Source: Streptomyces europaeiscabiei
GTDB lineage: Bacteria; Actinomycetota; Actinomycetes; Streptomycetales; Streptomycetaceae
Direction: 5' to 3'
NCBI RefSeq assembly: GCF_036346855.1
Contig: NZ_CP107841.1
Span: forward strand, 1,550,001 to 1,614,000
DNA length: 64,000 bases
Part shown: in pieces, positions 58,570 to 64,000 of the stretch
Layout: each line of letters begins with the position of its first letter
Position numbering within the stretch: the stretch's first letter is position 1
Notes under the pieces: generated by a model
What the model was told of the DNA's origin: nothing
Database searches by the model: none
What the model saw: only the letters and a program-made list of their open reading frames with translations
Program-made: the position numbers and the translations under genes

Positions 58570-58668
58570 CGCACCCTTGGTGGCCTACGGCCCCTTCGGG
58601 CCGAAAAGCACGGGGCGCAGCCCCTGCTTTTCAGGGGCGCGGGGAACTGCGCGACCAGCCCCCACCGG
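58570..58668. repeat. Dispersed intergenic repeat with strong hairpin inside the urease operon
   Basis: GAAAAGCA and TGCTTTTC (58603-58632) with GGGG/CCCC inside form a strong hairpin, followed by AGGGGCGCGGGGAACTGCGC and GACCAGCCCCCACCGG, the fullest copy of the genus-wide element. It fills the 267-base ureF-ureG gap and could reduce or reset transcription within the operon. Confidence 0.8.
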
Positions 58669-58739
58669 ACCGCACCTGGGGGTCGAAGGGGCAACGCCCC
58701 TGGGGATGGGACGGGTAGGGGCGGCGGGGGCGTGAGAAC

Positions 58740-59414
58740 TCAGGACGCGAACAACCGCACAGGCCAAGCCGCATGCACCTCCGCACTGATCTCCAACAGG
58801 GGCGCGGAAGCGGCAGGCAGGCTCCCCACCCCGGCAACGCCCACCCCCCGAGCCGCGTCGACCGCCGCCCCCACCACCACATCCATCTCGGGAGCCAACC
58901 GCGCGAGCACCCCGGTCGCATCGAACGGATCAAGACTCAACAACCGCACCGTCGCGCTGGCCGCCCCACTCACGCTCTCGTACGCGGAGCAGTACGCCGC
59001 ATCGTCCGGCCCCAGCCCGGCCGCCCTCGCCGCCAGCCCCAACACGACCGGCTGATGCGCCCCCTTGGGGAACTCCCGCGCCAGTGCCTCCAGTTCCTCC
59101 GACGGCCAGGTCGCACGCGCCGCCCGCATCAACTGCCGCCCCAGCTTCCGCGAGGCGATCCGCAGCGCGACGGACGGCGTCCGGGCATCGGCGGCTGTGT
59201 CCAGGGCCGGCGGATCCACCCCGAGCGCGGCCGCGGCGGCCAGCGCCGCCGACACCAGCCCCGCCGTGTGCAACCGCCCCCGGCAGAACGCCTCCAGCTC
59301 CCGCGCCCCGGTGATCAGCCCGGCCTTGACGGCCGCCTCTGCCCCGCCGGAGTGCGCGTGCCCTCCGGCGGGGAACCGGCCGTCGGCCAGGACGAGGAGC
59401 GCGGCCCTAGACAA
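58740..59414 (-). CDS. ureF: Urease accessory protein UreF
   Basis: A 224-residue helical protein, the GTPase-activating partner of UreG in the UreDFG complex. The family start LLVLADGRFPAGGHAHSGGA is intact, followed by LEAFCRGRLHTAGLVSAALA and AREFPKGAHQPVVLGLAARA. The start appears to be TTG at 59414, as no ATG or GTG fits; GGGGG lies upstream. The gap to ureC is 78 bases. The C-terminus ends AWPVRLFAS. Confidence 0.93.
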   Translation of the reverse strand: MSRAALLVLADGRFPAGGHAHSGGAEAAVKAGLITGARELEAFCRGRLHTAGLVSAALAAAAALGVDPPALDTAADARTPSVALRIASRKLGRQLMRAARATWPSEELEALAREFPKGAHQPVVLGLAARAAGLGPDDAAYCSAYESVSGAASATVRLLSLDPFDATGVLARLAPEMDVVVGAAVDAARGVGVAGVGSLPAASAPLLEISAEVHAAWPVRLFAS

Positions 59415-59492
59415 GCCGGCCCCCGAACATCAGGCATCGCGCCCCGGGCACCGGGCACCGCTCCTCGGCCATCACGCATCCCATCTCGGCCA

Positions 59493-61214
59493 TCAGAAGA
59501 GGAAGTACCGCTGAGCCATGGGAAGTTCGGCGGCCGGCGCAGCCTCCACCAACTCCCCGTCGATGTGCACGGCGAAGCTGTCGGGGTCGACGCGCACCTC
59601 GGGCCGCGCGTCGTTCTCACGCATGTCGGCCTTGGTGACCCCACGGGTCGACTCGATGGCGACGAACCGCTTCCCCAGCGAGAGCCGCTCCGGCAGCCCG
59701 TCCTCGATGGCGAGCGGCGCCACGAAGTTGAACGAGTTCGAGGCGGGCGCCCGCCCGATGGCCCCGAACATGGGACGCGGAAGGATCGGCTGCGGGGTGG
59801 GGATGGAGGCGTTCGCGTCGCCCATCTGCGCGTAGGCGATCTGCCCGCCCTTGATCACGAGCTGCGGCTTGACGCCGAAGAACGCGGGATCCCAGACGAC
59901 GAGGTCGGCGAGCTTGCCCGTCTCGACGGAGCCGATCTCGCGGGCGAGCCCCTGCGCGAGGGCGGGGTTGATCGTGTACTTGGCGACATAGCGACGTACT
60001 CGACGGTTGTCCGCACGGCCGTCGCCCGGCAACGCACCCCGCCGCCGCTTCATCACATGAGCGGTCTGCCAGGTCCGCAGGATGACCTCGCCGACCCGGC
60101 CCATGGCCTGCGCGTCGGAGGAGATGATCGAGATGGCGCCCAGGTCGTGCAGGATGTCCTCGGCGCCGATGGTGGACGGCCGGATGCGGGACTCCGCGAA
60201 CGCGAGGTCCTCCGGCACGGCCGCGTTCAGGTGGTGGCAGACCATCAGCATGTCGAGGTGTTCCTCGGCGGTGTTGACGGTGTAGGGCCGGGTCGGGTTG
60301 GTGGAGCTGGGCAGTACGTGCGGCTCGGACACCACGGTCATGATGTCGGGCGCGTGCCCGCCGCCGGCGCCCTCGGTGTGGTACGCGTGGATACCGCGTC
60401 CGGCGATCGCGGCGAGCGTGTCACCGACGAACCCGGCCTCGTTGAGCGTGTCCGTGTGGATGGCGACCTGGATGCCTGTCCGGTCGGCGACGGTCAGGGA
60501 CGCGTCGATGACGGCCGGGGTCGACCCCCAGTCCTCGTGCAGCTTCAGGCCGAGCGCGCCGCCCCGGATCTGGGACAGCATCGCCTCGTGCGAGACCGTG
60601 TTGCCCTTGCCGAGGAAGCCGATGTTGAGCGGGTACTGCTCCATCGCCTCCAGCATCCGGGCGAGGTGCCAGGGTCCGGGGGTGACGGTCGTGGCCTTCG
60701 AGCCCTCCGCCGGTCCCGTACCACCGCCGACCAGTGTCGTGACACCGGACGACAGCGCCTCGTCGGCGATCTGCGGGCAGATGAAGTGGACGTGGGCGTC
60801 GACGGCACCGGCGGTGACGATCCGCCCGTTGCCCGCGATGATCTCCGTCTCGGGGCCGATGACCAGGTCGGGGTGGATCCCGTCCATGGTGTCGGGGTTG
60901 CCGGCCTTGCCGATGCCGGTGATCCGGCCGTCACGGATGCCGATGTCGGCCTTGACGATGCCCCAGTGATCGATGATCACCGCACCGGTGATGACCGTGT
61001 CCGGGGTGCCTTCTGCGCGCGTAGCACGCGCCTGGCCCATGGATTCTCGGATGACCTTGCCGCCGCCGAACACGGCCTCGTCACCGGCGAGTCCGGGCCC
61101 GCCGGAACGGTCCTCCTCGATCTCGACGAGCAGATCGGTGTCGGCGAGCCGGATGCGGTCACCGGTGGTGGGGCCGAACAGGTCGGCGTACGCGGCACGT
61201 GAGATCTCAGGCAT
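59493..61214 (-). CDS. ureC: Urease alpha subunit UreC
   Basis: The 573-residue catalytic subunit that hydrolyses urea to ammonia and CO2. Nickel and active-site motifs are in order: [12 protein letters not shown] (His ligands), GLKLHEDWG (carbamylated Lys224), [26 protein letters not shown], the flap MVCHHLN (His327-His328) and [12 protein letters not shown] (Asp ligand). It ends in the canonical [13 protein letters not shown] lies eight bases before the ATG at 61214, which overlaps the ureB end by eight bases; a GTG three codons earlier is also in frame. Confidence 0.97.
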   Translation of the reverse strand: MPEISRAAYADLFGPTTGDRIRLADTDLLVEIEEDRSGGPGLAGDEAVFGGGKVIRESMGQARATRAEGTPDTVITGAVIIDHWGIVKADIGIRDGRITGIGKAGNPDTMDGIHPDLVIGPETEIIAGNGRIVTAGAVDAHVHFICPQIADEALSSGVTTLVGGGTGPAEGSKATTVTPGPWHLARMLEAMEQYPLNIGFLGKGNTVSHEAMLSQIRGGALGLKLHEDWGSTPAVIDASLTVADRTGIQVAIHTDTLNEAGFVGDTLAAIAGRGIHAYHTEGAGGGHAPDIMTVVSEPHVLPSSTNPTRPYTVNTAEEHLDMLMVCHHLNAAVPEDLAFAESRIRPSTIGAEDILHDLGAISIISSDAQAMGRVGEVILRTWQTAHVMKRRRGALPGDGRADNRRVRRYVAKYTINPALAQGLAREIGSVETGKLADLVVWDPAFFGVKPQLVIKGGQIAYAQMGDANASIPTPQPILPRPMFGAIGRAPASNSFNFVAPLAIEDGLPERLSLGKRFVAIESTRGVTKADMRENDARPEVRVDPDSFAVHIDGELVEAAPAAELPMAQRYFLF

Positions 61215-61518
61215 CGAGGGCACCTCCGGTCTCCCCGCGCAGACCGGGCACGATTCGGGCGCCGACGAGCGGGACGAGTTCCACGTCGACGGGGATCCCG
61301 GGCTCGAAGCGCACGGCGGTGCCGGCGGCGACGTTCAGCCGCCTGCCGTGCGCGGCGGCACGGTCGAACTCCAGGCCGGGGTTGGCCTCGGCGAAGTGGT
61401 AGTGGGAGCCGACCTGGACGGGCCGGTCGGCGGCGTTGAGGACGGTGAGCCGGGTGACTTCACGGCCCTCGTTGTAGACGATCGGGTCCTCGGCGAAGAG
61501 GATCTCTCCGGGAATCAT
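61207..61518 (-). CDS. ureB: Urease beta subunit UreB
   Basis: A 103-residue structural subunit ([40 protein letters not shown]). Separate ureA and ureB genes are the usual actinobacterial arrangement. Its end overlaps ureC by eight bases and it starts 11 bases after ureA. Confidence 0.96.
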   Translation of the reverse strand: MIPGEILFAEDPIVYNEGREVTRLTVLNAADRPVQVGSHYHFAEANPGLEFDRAAAHGRRLNVAAGTAVRFEPGIPVDVELVPLVGARIVPGLRGETGGALDA

Positions 61519-61529
61519 CGAGGCCCCCT

Positions 61530-61832
61530 TCAGACGATCGGGTCGTGGACGGTGACGAGCTTGGTGCCGTCCGGGAAAGTGGCCTCGACCTGGACGTCGT
61601 GGATCATCTCGGGGATGCCTTCCATGACGTCGTCACGGGTGAGCAACCGCCTCCCCGACGCCATGAGTTCGGCCACCGTACGGCCGTCCCGCGCGCCTTC
61701 GAGGATGTGCGCGGTGATGAGCGCGACGGCCTCGGGGTGGTTCAGCTTCAGCCCGCGGGCCCGGCGCTTCTCCGCCACGTCGGCCGCCACATGGATCAGC
61801 AGCCTCTCCTGCTCGTGCGGGGTCAGTTGCAC
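61530..61832 (-). CDS. ureA: Urease gamma subunit UreA
   Basis: A 100-residue structural subunit ([60 protein letters not shown]). The GTG at 61832 gives the standard length with GAGG seven bases upstream; a GTG three codons earlier is less suited. It is the first gene of the leftward ureABCFGD operon, with its promoter in the 198-base gap ahead. Confidence 0.95.
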   Translation of the reverse strand: MQLTPHEQERLLIHVAADVAEKRRARGLKLNHPEAVALITAHILEGARDGRTVAELMASGRRLLTRDDVMEGIPEMIHDVQVEATFPDGTKLVTVHDPIV

Positions 61833-62030
61833 GGCGTCCACCTCACATCCTCGCTCCGGACCGTGCGGGGTCCGGTTGCCTCACCACCGGACACATTCCC
61901 TGGTGGCGTGGCCGCAGGCTAATTGGGTGGCGTTTCGGCGACGTTAACCGGACCGTGATCCGCGTGCGTCGCCCCGCCCCGGACCGGGTCGGTCCGCCGA
62001 CGCCCCGAGCACGTCCCGAGCACGTCCCGC

Positions 62031-62660
62031 TCAGCTCCGGGCGTCCTTGTCCTCCATGCTCATCAGCGCCTTCACGCCCAGCTCCACCACCTGGATCGGT
62101 ACGGCGCCGAAAAGCGCGTACTGGGCCGCGAAGCCCTGGGCGAGCGCGACCATCGTGCGCGCCACGCTGAGGGCGGGGATGTCTGCGCGCATCATCCCCG
62201 CGTCCTGATACCCCTCGACGATCTTGATCCATGGCCTGCGGACCTGGGCGAACCCGTTGTCGAGGATCGCGTGCAGCTCGGGATTGCGCAGCGTCTCGGC
62301 CCACACCTGGACCATCAGCCTCGGATACAGGGACTCCTCCGCCCCCCCGAGCGACGGCTGCCGGTGCAGGATCCGGCGCAGGACCGCCCCGATCAGCAGG
62401 TCCGGCGGTGGCGGCGGGCTCTGCAGCGCGGCCTCCTCGAACGAGTCGCGCACCTCGTCGAGGACCTCCCCGACGATCGCCGCGATCAGCTCCTCCTTGC
62501 CGCTGAAGTACCGGTAGACAGCCCCGGCGGAGAGGTCGGCCTCCTTCAGCACGTCCTGCATGGACGTGGCGTGGAACCCGTTACGGGCGAAGCAGCGGGC
62601 GGCGGCTTCGAGGATCTGGCGGCGGCGGGCGTCGAGACGTTCCTGGGATACGCGGGGCAT
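62031..62660 (-). CDS. TetR-family regulator
   Basis: A 209-residue regulator. The helix-turn-helix is at residues 8-55 (LDARRRQILEAAARCFARNG, TSMQDVLKEADLSAGAVYRY, SGKEELIAAIVGEVLDEVRD); the ligand domain includes YPRLMVQVWAETLRNPEL and MVALAQGFAAQYALFG. It is divergent from a YhgE/Pip-like membrane protein, with two copies of an inverted repeat motif between them, so it likely represses that gene and itself. The ligand is unknown, probably a lipophilic compound. Confidence 0.9.
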   Translation of the reverse strand: MPRVSQERLDARRRQILEAAARCFARNGFHATSMQDVLKEADLSAGAVYRYFSGKEELIAAIVGEVLDEVRDSFEEAALQSPPPPPDLLIGAVLRRILHRQPSLGGAEESLYPRLMVQVWAETLRNPELHAILDNGFAQVRRPWIKIVEGYQDAGMMRADIPALSVARTMVALAQGFAAQYALFGAVPIQVVELGVKALMSMEDKDARS

Positions 62661-62673
62661 GGTCCCAAAAGTA

Positions 62674-62691
62674 AAACGAACGTTCCTTCTT
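62674..62691. promoter_or_regulatory. TetR operator, copy 1 (with GAACGTTC palindrome)
   Basis: AAACGAACGTTCCTTCTT lies 13 bases upstream of the tetR start and contains the perfect palindrome GAACGTTC. Its end overlaps a TTGACA (62690-62695) that may be the -35 of the rightward gene, so binding would block both promoters. Confidence 0.7.
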
Positions 62692-62728
62692 GACAAGCCG
62701 CAGCGCCGGGAGCATGGTGATTTAAGAA

Positions 62729-62746
62729 AAACGAACGCTCCTTCTT
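62729..62746. promoter_or_regulatory. TetR operator, copy 2
   Basis: AAACGAACGCTCCTTCTT differs from copy 1 by one base and is repeated in the same orientation 55 bases away, beside the likely start of the rightward transcript. A direct pair fits cooperative TetR repression. Confidence 0.7.
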
Positions 62747-62825
62747 TTTAGCGGCCCGCCGCCGCTCACCGTTGCCGAGCGACCGCTGCGGCGACTCCCA
62801 CACCAACTCCCCATCAAGGAGAGCC

Positions 62826-63911
62826 ATGTCCGCCCCGTCCGCTGCACCCACCGCGGCCCAGGCCACCGACACAGGCGCCGGCACCACCCCCGCCACCGCC
62901 GTCGGCACATCGGCCCCGGCCCGTCCGGTACCCCCGAATCGCCGTATGGTCGCGGTCGTCATCCTGATCCCGATCATCGCGGCGCTCGCGCTCTGGGCCT
63001 TCGCGTGGCCCAACGCCCGGACCGCCCCCCGCGACCTTCCCCTCGGTGTGGCCGGACCGGCCACCGCCGTCGCCCAGGTCGAGCAGCAGCTGAAGCAGCG
63101 GGAGGGCGCCTTCGAGATCCACCGCTATGCCGACGAGGCGGCCGCCCGGGACGCGATCGAGGACCGGACCGTATACGGCGCGGTGGTCGTCACGCAGGCC
63201 GGACCCAAGCTGCTCACCGCCTCGGCGGCGAGCCCGATGGTCGCCCAGCTGCTGCAGCAGGCCGTGACCCAGCAGGCCGCCGAGGAGGGTGTCCAGGTCG
63301 CGACCTCCGATGTGGTGACCACCTCGCCGAACGACCCGCGGGGCTCGGCCTTCGGTGCGAGCGTGCTGCCGCTGGCCCTCGCAGGCACCGCCTCCGGCGC
63401 CCTGGTCACCCTGCTCGGGCTGCGCCGGGGGCGGGCGGCCGGCGCGCTGGTCGGGGCCGCCGTGCTGGTCGGGGCGGCCGCCACCGCGATCGCGGACAGC
63501 TGGCTGGGCGTGCTCGGCGGGCACTGGTGGGTCGAGGCCGGCGTGCTGAGCCTGGCGACCCTGGCCGTCGGCGCCACCGTGGCCGGACTCGCCGCACTGC
63601 TCGGCAAGGCGGGCATCGGCCTGGGCGCCCTGCTCATCGTGTTCTTCGGCAACCCCTTCGCGGGCGCCTCCACCGCACCTCAGATGCTCCCCGAGCCGGC
63701 GGGCGCACTCGGCCAGCTCCTCCCGCCGGGTGCGGGTGCGTCGCTGCTGCGCTCGGTGTCCTTCTTCGACGGCGCCGCCGCCCTCGCCCCGTCCCTCGTC
63801 CTGACCGCGTGGGCGACCTTCGGCCTGGCGGCCGTCCTGCTGGGCGACCTGCTCAAGCGCCGCCCGAAGCCCACCGAGCCGACCTCCGCCGAACCGGCCC
63901 CGGCGCACTGA
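62826..63911 (+). CDS. YhgE/Pip-like membrane protein (ABC-2-type)
   Basis: A 361-residue membrane protein. One N-terminal helix (VVILIPIIAALALWAFAWP) is followed by an outer domain with the pattern of YhgE/Pip or ABC-2 permease proteins (DLPLGVAGPATAVAQVEQQL, YGAVVVTQAGPKLL), then about five helices (LPLALAGTASGALVTLLGL, VGATVAGLAALLGKAG, LGALLIVFFGNPFAGASTA). AAGGAG precedes the ATG. Divergent TetR control suggests an efflux or envelope-stress role. No ATPase is adjacent within the window. Confidence 0.8.
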   Translation: MSAPSAAPTAAQATDTGAGTTPATAVGTSAPARPVPPNRRMVAVVILIPIIAALALWAFAWPNARTAPRDLPLGVAGPATAVAQVEQQLKQREGAFEIHRYADEAAARDAIEDRTVYGAVVVTQAGPKLLTASAASPMVAQLLQQAVTQQAAEEGVQVATSDVVTTSPNDPRGSAFGASVLPLALAGTASGALVTLLGLRRGRAAGALVGAAVLVGAAATAIADSWLGVLGGHWWVEAGVLSLATLAVGATVAGLAALLGKAGIGLGALLIVFFGNPFAGASTAPQMLPEPAGALGQLLPPGAGASLLRSVSFFDGAAALAPSLVLTAWATFGLAAVLLGDLLKRRPKPTEPTSAEPAPAH

Positions 63912-63949
63912 TCCGCCGCGGGCCGAGCCCGACCACCACCACCCAGAAC

Positions 63950-63987
63950 GGCCGTGCGGCCCGCTGTAGCGGACGGGGCGCACGGCC
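63950..63987 (+). terminator. Terminator after the YhgE-like gene
   Basis: GGCCGTGCG and CGCACGGCC form the outer stem with an inner CCCGC/GCGG, followed by TTT, 38 bases after the stop. Confidence 0.75.
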
Positions 63988-64000
63988 TTTGGACTGCTGC

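Noticed and set aside
56917..61841. The urease operon considered incomplete because ureE is absent
   Set aside because: Lack of ureE is usual in Streptomyces, and the His-rich UreG can compensate.

Overview
The window is high-GC actinobacterial DNA. Conservon genes (cvnABCD), a MurT/GatD pair, leaderless-looking starts, MsiK-style sugar transporters lacking their own ATPase, LAXTG-anchored exoproteins and a dispersed intergenic repeat typical of the genus all point to a Streptomyces chromosome. I see no phage, plasmid or IS gene and no tRNA or rRNA.

Layout. (1) 1-11.6 kb is a carbohydrate-use region: an arabinose-type ABC importer (lipoprotein plus two permeases, no ATPase), a GH127 beta-L-arabinofuranosidase and a secreted protein running off the left edge, divergent from a LacI regulator with palindromic operators between them; then a second LacI regulator, a secreted M19-like/CBM32 protein and a TetR regulator. 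(2) 11.8-15.6 kb is a four-gene conservon (CvnA kinase-like sensor, roadblock, DUF742, GTPase). (3) 15.9-24 kb holds an orphan sugar-binding lipoprotein, a pectate lyase-pectin methylesterase fusion, an alginate-lyase-like Tat protein with a sortase signal, DUF779, a phosphodiester glycosidase, a small membrane protein and a frameshifted phosphodiesterase. (4) 24-36 kb is lipid/acyl-CoA and housekeeping: an oxidoreductase plus two acyl-CoA dehydrogenases in one overlapping operon, an XRE-cupin regulator divergent from a thioredoxin-reductase-like enzyme, ATP-dependent DNA ligase coupled to a Nudix hydrolase, a semialdehyde dehydrogenase, a TenA-like protein, and an acyl-CoA dehydrogenase/TetR pair. 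(5) 36-41 kb carries peptide deformylase, murT-gatD (lipid II amidation), 6-phosphofructokinase and a CtaG-type protein. (6) 41-45 kb is a PASTA lipoprotein, a Ser/Thr kinase and a 51-residue membrane protein. (7) 45-49.4 kb is a LytS/LytTR-like two-component system bracketing a sodium:solute symporter. (8) 49.5-52.6 kb is arginine/ornithine catabolism (AsnC regulator, dimethylargininase, ornithine aminotransferase). (9) 52.6-54.1 kb is a decayed stretch with a truncated SpoIIE phosphatase and a membrane-anchor remnant. (10) 54-56.8 kb has a Cys-ended leader-like micro-ORF, an acyltransferase and a secreted tripeptidyl-aminopeptidase-type hydrolase. (11) 56.9-61.8 kb is the urease operon ureABCFGD (no ureE). 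(12) 62-64 kb is a TetR regulator divergent from a YhgE/Pip-like membrane protein.

The functional theme of the left third is scavenging plant cell-wall pectin and arabinan: secreted pectinases make fragments, a binding protein and permeases import arabinosides, GH127 hydrolyses them, and LacI regulators gate expression. The most unusual items are the PL1-CE8 fusion, the kinase whose PASTA sensor sits on a separate lipoprotein, a 24-codon ORF overlapping both dimethylargininase and ornithine aminotransferase, a hexapeptide-repeat N-terminus on UreD, and several decayed or frameshifted genes. Nothing here is a clearly novel defence or biosynthetic system.
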